Source of the DNA: Heracleum sosnowskyi
Taxonomy: Eukaryota > Streptophyta > Magnoliopsida > Apiales > Apiaceae
NCBI GenBank assembly: GCA_030848705.1
Contig: CM061243.1
Span: 123,821,659 to 123,885,658, forward strand
Length of the DNA: 64,000 nucleotides
Direction of reading: 5' to 3'
Every line of letters begins with the position of its first letter. Position 1 is the first letter of the stretch. Positions 1 to 10,892 of this stretch are shown here, in pieces. The position numbers were made by a program, and so were the translations under genes. Under the pieces are notes generated by a model. That model ran no database searches, was not told where the DNA came from, and saw only the letters and a list, made by a program, of their open reading frames with translations.

Positions 1-800
1 TTTTGGTTGAGATGAAATGGTATGCGGCTGAAATACATCGTAAAGGACTTCAGTGTGCTCCATGATTCAACATTTTATTAGACCACAACTTTATATCCAT
101 TTGTATAAAATGCAGGTGAAGATGGGGAGTCACCACAGTAAATATGGTCTAAAGAGGAATCACTTGGTCACAAGGTAATGGCTACCCTAGGCTTCAATAG
201 TGAAACATCCCAAGAACTTTAGTATCAAATGTCAATGCGGATAAGTTTTTAATACAAATGTCATCTTTTTAATTTGTTCAGGTCCAAATCAGGCTTCAAA
301 AATTTTGCGAACAAATGGCATCACGCTTATGACAGTGCGAGAGGAAATTGTGAAATTGCTTGAAAAAGCCGATATGTACTTCTTCAGTCCTGAGCATCCT
401 CCTCTAACTGAAGAAGCTCAAAGGGCTCTTGATTGGGATATCGAGCAAAAGTTGAAATTTGGTAAGTGTTTAGTTCGCCTGCTTGCATTTGTTTTTAGTT
501 TGGTTGCTGGATTCATTCTCTTGTGTGGTAATTTTGGAATCCAGATGTCGAGTATGCATTATTTTTACCCATACATATTGGCTCCTTGTGAGTTTAAAAA
601 TCTAGGAATAATTTTGATTCTGGAACCAAGAAACTTTATGATTTTTTGGGAAAAAAATTTCATTTCTACAATTGTAAAGCAGTTCTTCTCAAGTAGCCGG
701 CCTCAAATCCATTTTTGTGTCAATGCCAACCTTCATGATCAAGAATGGACAACACCAATATCACCAGAATATAAATATACACCCTACCTTGAAAAATAGA
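1..800 (+). pseudogene. Fragment of an unrecognised plant gene
   Basis: I do not recognise this gene. An exon-like stretch at about 290-462 reads TVREEIVKLLEKADMYFF, continues with PEHPPLTEEAQRALDWDIEQ and ends at a good donor (GTAAGTG at 463). Upstream, about 112-220, is a second coding-like block. The same two blocks lie on the minus strand at 54.78-54.93 kb and 55.44-55.53 kb, which supports a real ancestral gene. In that copy a 14-bp tandem duplication (an ACGCTTATGA-type motif) changes the joining frame. Past the donor the reading frame here runs into intron-like AT-rich sequence up to 799. About 205-298 is also the reverse complement of the 3' end of the TFIIE-alpha locus (49.33-49.44 kb). 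No promoter or complete ORF is visible, so this is most likely a broken copy. Confidence 0.45.
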
Positions 801-1109
801 GACACAAGTCAACCAATAGAATTTATACTTGAAACTTAAAAGGACCATTACTTACAGATGCAAATGTGTACTCTTTGGTGATTCTATAAATCTATTTTAT
901 CTACCTCTAATAAAGGTAAATACACTTCCATAACTTTAAGTATTCAACCGACCAATCCCAATTATAAAAAAACACTACCAATTTTCACCCTTTTAATCAT
1001 TGCCTTCTCTATGTACACAATCTCACTCTTTGAGCAAAGTTTATGCCAACACAATTTTCCTCTTAATCGTTCCAGAATATGATCGGATCAATAATCCCAA
1101 ATAGCGTAG
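801..1109. other. Intergenic, no gene seen
   Basis: AT-rich stretch between the unknown gene fragment and the 3' end of the ACT-domain gene. I see no ORF, repeat boundary or RNA gene here. Confidence 0.5.
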
Positions 1110-1203
1110 ATTCCTTGTCACTAGGTTCCCAAGTGATATCAAGAATGCCCCTCTAGAATTCCTTGTCACTAGGTTCCCAAGTGATGTCAAGAATGCCCCA
1201 CTA
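1110..1203. repeat. 48-bp tandem duplication at the 3' end of the ACR gene
   Basis: Two near-identical 48-bp units start at 1110 and 1158 (ATTCCTTGTCACTAGGTTCC at each start). The second copy overlaps the last codons and stop of the ACT-domain gene. The predicted tail (PPLVGHS, stop) is therefore partly made of the repeated sequence and may not be the ancestral C-terminus. Confidence 0.8.
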
Positions 1204-3059
1204 AAGGTGGATCATCTTTCCTTTCTACCTTGTAATGATATATCGAAGGCAGTTCCTTGACTCTCAAGTTACTAAGTCCGATTTTCTGTCTAACCGATTC
1301 AATCATCTTTGTATCAGCTGCATTTCCTACTGCATCCGTCACATAGAAAGAGTTTCGAGCTATATCACATGTTGTCGAAATCTCAGCCCTTACTACATTT
1401 AGACTGTATTCTCGGAAAGTTCTCATTACTTTGGCTAATAATCCTGGTCTGTCTTCTGCACATAGCTCTAACCGCACACCCTGTTAAGTAACCGAACATA
1501 TTAAAACTTGGTAAGAATTGGAAATTTGACAAGAACTGATATCATATAATGAATTTATAATATAGAGAATACGGTACCTCAAATGCTCTTCTTTCAATGG
1601 CAGCATGTAAGCAAACACTCACAAATTGCTTTTCAGCTTGTGAACTAATTGGTAGTCCATTTTTATGTCTAACGAAGAATTCCTACACAAAGTTAACAAA
1701 GTTTTCATTAGATCAAACCGCATTGCATAAAACATACTATTGTAAAATTATGAATGCTGATAAGAAATATATACCATGTGAGCCCTGTCCCCTTTTGTTT
1801 TGAGAGTGGCATGGAAGACAACATAATCCATATCAGTTAAAGTGCAAACTACATCAAACAGGAGCCTAGCTCGATCCTCACAATAAACATTGATACCAGA
1901 ATAACCTCGCTCCAAACAATTTTGAATTAAAACAATTGGGGAATCCCAATTAGTCCTAATTATCGGTTTTTGTTCATAATCACGATCAGCGAACATCATC
2001 TGATGAAGTCGTCTTTCTGTGTGAGTAACTTTTAAAGAAACCAAAGTTTTAACACTTCTAATATCAGTATCCCCCTTCAGCACATTCCTCAATTGCGTTT
2101 CGATCATATCAATCTTGACTTCGTCCTGAATTGGAAACCCTGAATCACAATCTTTAACATAAACTAAAGAGGCAATTCTTCCATTGTGTGTCCACACCTT
2201 AGACTCAACCACATTAACTTGCAAATCAGATAATACTTCAAAAACCTCCGTGAGTAAACCAACCCTATCTGTTCCTGTCAACTCTAATGTTGTTAAACCC
2301 TCAATGCTTTTGAAACCAGCATATTGGATTTTACTTAGAGATTGTAAAAACAAAACAAGTACCACAAATTCAGTAACAAATAAATTATAGTTTTGACTAA
2401 TATGATAGACAAAATTAAAAGAATCACAAATTGATACGAACCTGTTCGATGTAGTTGATGACTCGTTTATCAGTTAACTTGTTTCCATCCAAATCAGTCA
2501 CATGAAAAACTGTGTACACATAAAATGATCACTAAAGATACAGAACTCGTCAAAAAATAAATATCACCTATAAAAATTGTTTGCCAAAAAGGATTGCTTA
2601 ACCATGATTAAACTCACCAGCCATGAACCATTGTCCATCAGAAGAAATATAAGCTTTCTTGATTGTCAAGTCCAGATCTGTGAGAATCTGAATGGCTTCC
2701 AGAAGAGTTCCATGTTTCCTCACACTGTCAATCTTCAACAAAATATGAACAAAATTAATTAAAAAAAATTGACATTGCGATTTTAAAAAATTCATGTAAT
2801 ACAAATAGTTCATATTTGTGTTAGAAAAACAAAAATCTTGGTTGGTACTTGGAAGATATTGCTTACCATAACACGCGTGACATCTATATGATTTAATCAA
2901 AATCTTGTTTATTAAGACTATTTTATACATTATTCTCATAAATTTATGTAGATAACTAACATATATGTATAAACAGGCGGGAGTTTGCAAAAACCTGGGA
3001 GGTGACAGGCGCATGATAAGTTTTTCATATTCATCTAAATAAGATGAAGGCCACTCCAT
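1187..3059 (-). pseudogene. ACR-type ACT-domain repeat protein gene, probably damaged
   Basis: ACR proteins carry four ACT domains and are thought to be plant amino-acid-sensing regulators. Exons read on the minus strand: 3059-2995 (MEWPSSYLDEYEKLI), 2732-2618 (KHGTLLEAIQILTDLDLTIK, AYISSDGQWFM), 2509-2442 (FHVTDLDGNKLTDKRVINYI), about 2330-1775 (LELTGTDRVGLL, RRLHQMMFADRDYE, CTLTDMDYVVFHA), about 1677-1578 (EFFVRHKNGLPISSQAEKQF) and about 1481-1187 (LELCAEDRPGLLAKV). These are hallmark ACR blocks in correct order. Two defects stand out. The short block that normally joins PPR to the IDS..KHG exon (VVIDN-type) is absent from intron 1, and exons 1 and 2 do not join in frame. The acceptor before the second ACT domain reads ACAATCTC, where an AG is expected. 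Either could be an annotation problem, but together they suggest a non-functional copy. Confidence 0.75.
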
Positions 3060-3182
3060 CTTCTTCAACTACAGGTGATCAAACACTCGTGAGATATAAA
3101 CGCACTTAGATTAAACTTGAAGAACTATCAACAACTAAAGACAAGGGTAAGCTAAACAAGCTGTTGTTATTTTTTGGATCTT

Positions 3183-3202
3183 GGTCTTTATATATATATA
3201 TC
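3183..3202 (-). promoter_or_regulatory. TATA box of the ACR-like gene
   Basis: On the minus strand a TATATATATATAAAGACC run lies about 125 bp upstream of the ATG at 3059. The same TATA, spacing and leader are copied on the plus strand at 50.39 kb, upstream of the duplicated exon 1. The core promoter travelled with the duplication. Confidence 0.5.
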
Positions 3203-3327
3203 GTGTTGAGAAGACTTCGTTCTTACTTCGTTCTTACATGCGATCTGAGAGCAACCTCTTCGTTATTTCTATTCTTAGCTTATATTTGAATATATGATAG
3301 TTACGTTTCCAAAATTCCAAGTGTTCT

Positions 3328-3790
3328 TTGGTCTTGAATATATTACACAAGAACAAGAATGTAAACAAAGTTATCACGCTTAGCAAAAGGGCTCGAGAAG
3401 ATCATGATCAATATTGCAAAGTTATTATACGAGAGCTTTCTTCATTTGCACTGAAGAAGAATCCTTTGTCAAGCCTTAGCTCACTGCAATTCCGAGATAA
3501 TCAAGATAGTAGGCACATTTTGCTTCACAGACTTATGTTGCAGTGTCAGAAAATCACAAGTTCATTAAAGCAATTAGGAATGAGAAACAGAGTTTTTGTT
3601 CTACGAAAATTCGACTAAAAGGATCCCGGCACAACTTGATGTTGCAGCAAAAGGGGGTGTTCATACTGATAAATGATTTCAACACAATGAGCTAGATGGT
3701 AAGGAGGCTAAATGATAAGATTGAATCCATTGTCAATATGTGTGTTAGAAATGGTAAGGTTGAGTTTACTCTTCAAGAATTAAACATGTT
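3328..3790 (+). pseudogene. UPF0496 (AT14A-like) pseudogene, copy 1
   Basis: UPF0496/DUF677 proteins are plant membrane-associated proteins of uncertain function. This copy shows ITLSKRAREDHDQYCKVI followed by SLSSLQFRDNQDSRHILLHR and LMLQCQKIT, matching the copies at 10.9-11.5 kb and 13.7-14.46 kb. It lacks the central membrane segment (IALIVSAFHAMIGIVATPAL in the third copy): after CQKIT it jumps straight to the NEK region. A stop follows at 3618. Remains of the later block (FILINDFNTM..) are seen out of frame from about 3640. The end carries the TCCCACATCGA motif. Internal deletion and frameshifts make it a pseudogene. Confidence 0.7.
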
Positions 3791-3849
3791 TTGTCCCACA
3801 TCGAAGCGGAGACAAGATCCTGGTGGGTACTTAATTAGTGTCATTGCTT

Positions 3850-4364
3850 TTAAGGCTTAGCATGTATTGTCTAGCAAATGATCTAGGTAATAATGTTCAC
3901 CAACATATGCATTATATATATTTTCAATTTTCTTTTACCCTTAATATTTTTAATAATAATAAAATTTTACTCACCACATGTTTATTTTAATATTTTACAG
4001 ATATTTTAGTTTGTGAAGTAATACTTCAAATTTTGAATTTTATTAATATTTTTGATTTATAAGCTAAATTTTTAACTTAAAATCAATTTCATGAATTAAG
4101 GTTTAAAGTTAAAAAACGAAAGAAATCAATCTTTTTTATTCCCTTAAAGTTTTAAAATTTTAATTTTGATAAACCCAAATCTAATGCGAAATTCAATGAA
4201 TTAGATTTAAATTTAAATACAAAATCCATATTAATATTTGTTCGATTATGGAAATTTTACTTAACAATTTTAAATGTTATTATTGTATTCTAGGGTCATA
4301 TTTCTTGTAAAACCCTTAACAAAAAAAACTCTTAGAACTCTATCTTATATTTTAAAATAATATA
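3850..4364. other. AT-rich intergenic sequence with an inverted partner at 60 kb
   Basis: No gene seen. About 4205-4364 is the reverse complement of about 59.985-60.14 kb (shared pieces such as TAACAATTTTAAATG and GTATTCTAGGGTCAT). It belongs to the inverted duplication that spans the window. The similarity stops at the start of the short Helitron at 4365. Confidence 0.55.
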
Positions 4365-4943
4365 TCTATACTATCTATACTATATTATTATAAGCAAACT
4401 AGCCTCTATTTGGTTGGTTGGTTGTTGGTTAGTTGGTATTTTTAATAACAACCGTTAGATTGAAAGAGAGATAAAAGGAGAACCGTTAGATGTAATGTTA
4501 AAAGAATATTTCTTTCTTGATATTCAAAATACTCTCACGGGTTCAAGGTTCGAATCCCGTCAACAACATAGTTTAAAAAATATTTCTTTTTAGATATTTA
4601 AAATGTTCCCACGGGTTCAAGTTTCGAATCCCGTCAATAACATATTATTATTATTAAATATTTATATTACCTATTTTTCTAAGCTATATCCCGTCAATAA
4701 CATATTATTATTAAATATTTATATTACCTAAGCTATATTCAGAAGTTCAAGATAGTATTCCTGTCGACAATATATTAAAAACATTTATCCTCAAAATACA
4801 AAGACATGCTTACACCAACATCATACATACATTATTAATTTTTAAAAATTTATTTTTCTACTAATAAAATTATATAATCAAAATACATATAATAATATAA
4901 AAATTCTAAAATTCATCCGTGCATCGCACGGGTTAAATGCTAG
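4365..4943 (+). mobile_element. Short non-autonomous Helitron
   Basis: The 5' end starts TCTATACTATCTATACTAT and runs into ATTATTATAAGCAAACTAG, the same terminus as the large Helitron at 15651. The 3' end has the hairpin CCGTGCATCGCACGG followed by GTTAAATG and CTAG (4940-4943). The bases outside are A on the left and T on the right, as expected for Helitron insertion between A and T, with no target duplication. It encodes nothing. The sequence after it (GACGAAACATTAAAAG) matches the 5' part of the minus-strand Helitron near 61.83 kb, so it may have inserted at the end of another Helitron relic. Confidence 0.85.
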
Positions 4944-6100
4944 TATTATTAAAGACGAAACATTAAAAGTTTTTGTTAGTAGTCGGTCGGTCGGTATTTG
5001 GGTCGGGTCTATCTATAATTTGGGTTGGGTCTATTTATAACCAATTATTTTTTTCAGCTAAAACACATTACATATTTTATATATTATTACAACTTATCTT
5101 CTAACCAAAACAACTTATCTTCTAAAAATAAAATAGGTAACATATACATATAATGGTAATATTATTACATCTTTATAATCGATTATCTTTTTCAGCTAAA
5201 ACACATTTTTTAACAAAATCTCCTCTTTTTTTCTAAAAAAATCATGGGTAATTACCTTTTTGAACTGAAACATGTTATTTTTTCTCTCTTTTCCCATAAA
5301 TATCACAGACAAACATTTACTTATCTAACAAAATGTATTTTACTTAAGCTCGTTCCCACATCGAGATTAATAAAAGGGAAGGAACCAACTTCTCGTAAGA
5401 ATAAGTTAGATAAGAATGTGTCACAAATTATTAGACATGACACTAGTTTGATAATTGAATAATAAATTTAAGTGTATCATTCTAGTTGAAAATGAACTTG
5501 AAGCTACTTGTAACTTCCAAGTAAAAACTTGATATGTTTTGTCCCACATTGAATTTGATACAAGATGCTGGTGGGTACTTAATCAGTGACAATTCCAGTG
5601 TATCATCTTACATGAGGTACCTGTACAGTGAGTTTGAACATCCCTCTTCAGCCCGAAGGTACAACTTTTTGGGGTGATGACTTAAATCGTTTTCGCTCGG
5701 GTGAAAACACTTTATCCAATAATTTTTTACATGAAAATTTAGCGTTTGTATTTTGGATAGATTTAATGTCATTTTTGTATTTATCCTTTGGGAACATGAC
5801 AAGAAGTATACAACATAAATAAATTATATTTATATTAGAATTTTAAATATTTACATTAGATAAATTAATATTTATTATATATTTTATACATAATTTACAT
5901 TAGATAAATTATTATATATTATTGGCGAATTTTGAACTTTGAATTTTTGAAAAAATAATTTATCTATTAAAATATAAAATATTATTTGATATTATATTTA
6001 ACGATTTCCATGTGTTTATTTTTAAGATTCACTAATCTTACTTTTTTGTAGTACTATCATCTTGTAATGACCAAAACTCTAGATTTTTTTTAATATTATA
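4944..6100. other. AT-rich DNA with Helitron relic and two TCCCACATCGA-type motifs
   Basis: 4945-5000 looks like the 5' part of a second Helitron family (TTAAAGACGAAACATTAAAA, then GGTCGGTCGGTATT), also seen reversed near 61.80-61.85 kb. CCCACATCGA occurs at about 5353 and a CCCACATTGA variant at about 5540, the latter followed by the GATGCTGGTGGGTACTTAAT block shared by many sites in 3-15 kb. From about 5860 the sequence is the inverted partner of about 63.3 kb. No convincing gene. Confidence 0.5.
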
Positions 6101-6352
6101 CTCCCTCTGTCCCATTCATTTCTATACGTTTTTTTAAAGTGTCTGACACGCATTTTAAGGTGCATAACTAGTATAGTTCCATAACTTATTTTTAAAATTT
6201 TCTTTTTTTGTATAAAAATAGGACTGTTCTATTTTTATACAAAAAAAAAGAAAATTATAAAAATAAGTCATGTAACTATAGTAGTTAAGAGCCTTAAAAT
6301 GCGTGTCACGCCCCCGTCCCCCAATGCATAGTATTCATTGGGACAGAGGGAG
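6101..6352. mobile_element. Stowaway-type MITE
   Basis: 252-bp element with terminal inverted repeats CTCCCTCTGTCCCATTCATT on the left and the matching GGGACAGAGGGAG on the right, flanked by TA, as in Tc1/mariner Stowaway MITEs. The interior is a long imperfect palindrome (AAAAATAGGACTGTTCTATT near the centre). The inverted paralogue of the host sequence near 63.09 kb lacks it (TTAATATTTTAAGAGATAAT on its reverse strand), giving an empty site. Confidence 0.88.
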
Positions 6353-7139
6353 TAAGAGATAAGAATATTAATATTAATATTTGATATGTTGTTGATAGAG
6401 ATTGAACATCTCATGATTCTCATCTATTTATTTTAAAATTTAATGATTCTTGTTTTTTCTATGGTATTATATCGTGACAACCAAATTTATGGATAAAATA
6501 TAAAACCATATGTTTTTGGATAATTATTTCGTGTTACGTTTACCCTATGCAAAACACATATATTTATGTATATTTATTCAATTTTAAAAGATTCAATATT
6601 TAAGTTCTTTGTTAATTTTTGAAATATGTAATATTAATATGTTATTATGATGATTCAAAATTTAAATTTTTGTTAGTATATTATGCATATGAGAATACAG
6701 ATCCCGACTCCTGAGATGGTCACTTTCCTAATTTTAACTATCTAATTAGGGTTAGGCTCAAGAGAGAAACAATCACTAAAAAAGAACTTTAGAACTGTTA
6801 TAAACCGTTTAATTTTTATCAATTAAACTATATTTCATTTATTTGGCAACAACAAATGAAGGTCAGTTCAAATGTCAATTAAACTATATTTCATTTATTT
6901 CTGTTATTAATATAAAAAAAATATGTTAAAATATTTTTATTATAAAAGAAATATTATATTAAACTAAGTCTGTGCTTTATACGAGGTATAAGCTAGTTTT
7001 TTTAAAAATCAAGTTGTATATTCTATTTACTTTAGAAATACAAAACGTCCCACATTAAGTGAAACGAAATGAAATCTACTTGAGTGGCCTACATATATTG
7101 AGTGAAATAATAAGACATGGCACTAGTTTGATAATTGAA
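6353..7139. other. Host repeat with empty site for the 62-kb hAT element
   Basis: No gene. About 6370-6745 is the inverted counterpart of 62.72-63.07 kb. Near 6705-6725 it contains GACTCCTGAGATGGTCACTT uninterrupted, which is the pre-insertion state of the hAT at 62059-62720. Confidence 0.55.
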
Positions 7140-8265
7140 TAAGCAACTTCTAAGTAAAAACCTGATATACTTTGTCCCACATCGAATTGGATACAAGATA
7201 CCGGTGGGTACTTAATCAGCGTCATTGTTTCATATCATTCCAACATCACATCTAGCAAATTAACGAACTGAGTAGTAATGTAATGAGTGTACTCAATATT
7301 TTAATTTACCAACAGGCAATATTTCTACAAAAATCGCAGCGGATTATATTTCTAACATAATGTTTCTTTTGTAATTTTCGTGTTTCTTAATTATTGGATA
7401 CAAGTGAAGTTCAGTTCAAAAGTATTTGGCAACATAAACAATTATAATGAGGTGTTTGGACTCCCTCCGCTTTAGAAAAAAAAGAAATTTTTAAAAATAA
7501 GTTATAGAACTATATTATATAGGAGCCTTAAAATACGAATTAAGAAACGTAAAAAAATTATAAAGAAATGAGAGAGACGGAGGAAGTTATATTTTATGAA
7601 ACTTTTTGCACATTTGTTAAGCTTGACTGTGGATGCTACTTAAATCTTTTGCTCAAATATTACGAATACCTGTGCTCTTTGGAGTTCAAAACCACACATT
7701 CTAGTTGAAAATTTGAAAATGAATTTGATATGCTTTGTCTCACATCGAATTGGATACAAGATACTGGTGGGTACTTATTACTTAATCAGTGTCATAGGTA
7801 GTGAACGATGAAACACATAACTAGCAGATGAACCAAGTAGTATTGTAATAAGTCATATTTGTACGCAATACTCAATTGACTGTTTCGTTTGGGTATTTTC
7901 TCTATTGATGAATTATTTTTCATTATTTTAAAAAATTAGTTTACTAAGCAACGTAGCGGATTTATAATAATTTCTTTAAATTTTAGAAAAACATTCTACA
8001 AAAAATGTTATTTAAAATGAAATAAATAATTATATTTCTAACATAAGGTTTCTTTTGTAATTTTCGTGTTATTTTAATCATTCACGAAAATTTTGAATAA
8101 ATATAGAAAAAGACAATTGTTTAATATTTATATTATTTTAATATTTTGTTGAATATTATTATATTGATTATTATTTATGTTTTTTTAAAAAAAAAATTAA
8201 ATTCCAACTTATATTTTAAAATACATAATATAATATTAATATTTAATTCTAACATATAATACGAT
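7140..8265. repeat. Left arm of a multi-part inverted repeat
   Basis: 7140-7590 and 7900-8265 are reverse complements of about 13510-13046 and 13040-12800. The left arm carries an extra segment, about 7590-7900, that has another TCCCACATCGA-type block (7739). Shared landmarks include the GTTCAGTTCAAAAG block, the Stowaway-like element and the AACATAATGTTTCTTTTGTA stretch. The arms flank the split methyltransferase gene and one UPF0496 copy. Confidence 0.8.
7461..7586. mobile_element. Stowaway-like MITE inside the inverted repeat, left copy
   Basis: 126-bp element with ends CTCCCTCCGCTTTAG and GAGAGAGACGGAGGAAG. The internal GGAGCCTTAAAATACG block is also typical of this family. It has an inverted partner at 13046-13170, so it was present before the surrounding DNA was duplicated. 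Confidence 0.7.
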
Positions 8266-8423
8266 GCTCCTAATGAACCACACTCCCTTTAAAGATGTTT
8301 TCTCCCAATAAATCACTTTATCATTGTTATCAAATTTAACAAATAAAAACATTAATCTACTAAATAAATTACATGATCTTCAATTTATTTTGTTTTATAT
8401 TTTTGACATATAATAGTTAAAAA

Positions 8424-8959
8424 TAGACTTGGCAATTCGCGTCGTGTCGTGTACTTTTGTGTTTCGTGTATTAAGAGGTTAAATCATTAACGAAACGAAA
8501 TAAGTTTGTGTGACCATTTTGCAAAACGAAAATGAAACGAAAAATTTTGTGTAAACACGAAATCAAACGAAATGTACATGAAATTTGTCGTGTACTTATC
8601 GTGTACATGAAAAGTACACGAAAACGAAAACGAAACGAAAAGTACACGAAACGAAAACGATAAGTGCTCAGTGTCCATTGACCATGACCAATACATACAG
8701 ATTATTTTAAGTATTTATGAATTATGATATACAATATTTTGAGTATATAATTTTGTATAAAAATAATAGATACAATATTTATTTATTTAATTATTTAATT
8801 ATTTCGTGTACTTTCGTTTCGTGTCGTGTACCCAAGAGTAAACCCAAAACCGACACTAAATTCGCTTGTGCAATTTCGTGTTCGTGTACTGAAAAGGTCA
8901 AACCAAATCCGTAATTTTCGTGTCGTGTTTTTGTTTAGGGTACGAAATTGCCGACTCTA
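8424..8959. mobile_element. hAT-type MITE, copy 1
   Basis: 536-bp non-coding element. Terminal inverted repeats are TAGACTTGGCAATTCG and, reversed, TAGAGTCGGCAATTTCG. An exact 8-bp target duplication GTTAAAAA lies at 8416-8423 and 8960-8967. The ends fit the hAT consensus (YARNG) and 8-bp duplications are diagnostic of hAT. The interior is a low-complexity mix of ACACGAAA/CGTGTAC motifs that creates spurious Ser/Phe-rich ORFs. A second copy sits at 53333. Confidence 0.92.
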
Positions 8960-8967
8960 GTTAAAAA

Positions 8968-9469
8968 GCTTACATTTATAGTCTTGAAGATAAGTTTTTT
9001 AAATTTTCTCTTTCATGAATTTTGAACCATAACCTACCTTCAATAACAAGTGAAGTTGAGTTCAAAAGTTTTTGGCAACATAAACAATTTTGTTATTAAA
9101 ATAATTATTCGCATTATATTTGAATAAATGATAGTTAATTAAAATAATTATTCGCGTTCTATAATAATAATCATTTGTTTTATCCTGTCAATACTAGCAA
9201 GCATTTGTTTACATTTTTGTTCTTCCCACATCGAAACAACTACAAGCAGCAAATACGTACTTATACAGTAAGTTTGGACCTCTAAACCTCCCGAATGTAC
9301 CCAATAAATTTGATATTCTCTATTAATGAATTGTTTTTCTTTATTTTAATAAATTTGTGAATATTAATAAATAGCGTGTGTTTATTAATTAACTTGGATT
9401 CCCGCTTTTTACGACACTGATATAAACTGATCCAAACTTAACTCGACTCAGTCAATTCCCGGTACAACA
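8968..9469. other. Upstream region of the methyltransferase exons
   Basis: AT-rich, no gene. A CCCACATCGAAACAAC motif lies at about 9226. The last ~100 bp before the ATG at 9470 (CTCGACTCAGTCAATTCCCG) are conserved with the inverted copy near 50.28 kb, so this is probably promoter and leader. Confidence 0.45.
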
Positions 9470-9835
9470 ATGTCTAAGATATTGACCCCCATTTCAACCC
9501 TATTCTTCACTCATAAACCCTCTTTATTTCCCTCTATTTCACCCTTCATAAACCCTAAAACTATATTTAAATTTACCACTAAATCAATTAATAATCACAA
9601 CCTTATAACTCGCGCTCAAACTCAGTTGCCAATCGTGAACGACTCTCCTACTCTCCCAGGTTTAATCTTAAACTTTTTCTCTATCCGCACTTTAATTTGC
9701 TTATTTATTTTGAATTAAATTAAATAAAGCTGAGTCAACTCGGTGTTGTTTTATTTTTTGGTGTGACTCAGGTTTGGAAGATGTAATGTTAGGGTATATG
9801 TTTGGAAAGAAGAAAGCTACTCAAGTTGCTCACTC
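9470..9835 (+). pseudogene. First two exons of a YtqB/MnmM-type methyltransferase gene
   Basis: Exon 1 (9470-9659) starts MSKILTPISTLFFT and has a Ser/Thr/Asn-rich, acid-poor leader typical of a plastid or mitochondrial transit peptide (SINNHNLITRAQTQLPIV). Exon 2 (9772-9835) reads GLEDVMLGYMFGKKKATQVA and ends at the donor GTAGGT. The next exon should read VWK..GD..DATCGNG, but it lies on the opposite strand at 12643, so this half is cut off from its catalytic domain. Exon phases (1, then 2) match the start of that distant exon exactly, showing both pieces came from one gene. The bacterial family (YtqB, now MnmM) methylates a wobble-uridine derivative in tRNA; organellar tRNA modification is a likely but unproven role in plants. 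A second copy of these exons is at 50.27-49.9 kb. Confidence 0.75.
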
Positions 9836-9857
9836 GTAGGTACTTTTTTTTTACTGC

Positions 9858-10295
9858 TTATAATTACAGTTTAGAGTGCTTTCGAAAAATCGAAAACTGG
9901 CATTTATAATTGCGATTATTAGTTTAGGTTCCGGTAATTGTAAAAACTACATTTATAATTACAGTTTATAGTGCTTTCGGAAAATGGTAGACCTCGAAAA
10001 CTGACATTTATGATTGCGATTAGTAGTTTAGGTTCTGGTAATTGGAGAAACTGTTACATTTATAATTACAGTTTATAGTGCTTTCGGAAAATGGTAGACC
10101 TCGAAAACTGACATTTGTGATTGCGATTAGTAGTTTAGGTTCTGGTAATTGGAGAAACTGTTACATTTATAATTACAGTTTACAGTGCTTTCGGAAAATG
10201 GTAGACCTCGAAAACTGGCATTTATGATTGCGATTAGTAGTTAAGGTTCCGGTAATTGTAGAAACTGTTACATTTATAATTACAGTTTACTTGGA
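9858..10295. repeat. 107-bp tandem repeat, about four units
   Basis: Units start with TTTATAATTACAGTTTA near 9951, 10058, 10165 and 10272, with a first, more diverged unit from about 9858. Each includes GTGCTTTCGGAAAATGG and ACATTTATGATTGCGATTAG. It lies in the intron after methyltransferase exon 2. The inverted paralogue at 49.6-49.9 kb has only about two units, so the array changed in number after duplication. Confidence 0.85.
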
Positions 10296-10892
10296 AGTTG
10301 CTTCAGTTGCTTTCTTTCATTCCCCAATTTACTCAAGTAGCTTTCATTTCGTTTCACTCAACGTTTTGTATTTCTAAAGTAAATAGAATATACACCTTAA
10401 TCTTTAAATCCAATTCATTCAATTTCACATTAGATTTGGGTTTATCAAAATTTAAAACTTTAAGGGAACAAAAAAGATTGATTTCTTTCATTTTTTACTT
10501 TAAACCTTAATTCATGAAATTGATTTTAAATTAAAAATTTAGGTTATAAATCAAAAATATTATTATTCATTATAAAATATTAATAAAATTCAAATTTTGA
10601 AGTTCTTCGCAAACTAAAATAACTGTAAAATATTAAAATAAACATGTGATGAGTTAACAAAACAGTAGGTGAACATCGAGTAAAATTTTATTATTATAAA
10701 AAGTACTATTACTTGGATCATTTGCTAGATAATACGTGTTTATTCTTAAAACCAATGACACTGATTAAGTACCACCAGCATCTTCTATCCGCTTCGATGT
10801 GGGACAAAACATGTTCAATTCTTGAAGAGTAAATTGGTGTTTTGGACTTCTGGTGTGTCCTAATCTGTATGATAAGCTTTCTGAAATTAAAT
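10296..10892. other. Flank shared with 13.5-13.6 and 14.5-14.8 kb
   Basis: No gene. The start (AGTTGCTTCAGTTGCTTTCT) repeats at about 13510. About 10370-10620 is the inverted counterpart of 14.48-14.72 kb. About 10750-10815 is a reversed TCCCACATCGA block with ACTGATTAAGTACCACCAGC. Confidence 0.6.

Noticed and set aside
8487..8914. Ser/Phe-rich and Lys-rich ORFs around 8.5-8.9 kb
   Set aside because: They lie inside a non-coding hAT MITE and are produced by its ACGAAA/TTTCGT low-complexity sequence.
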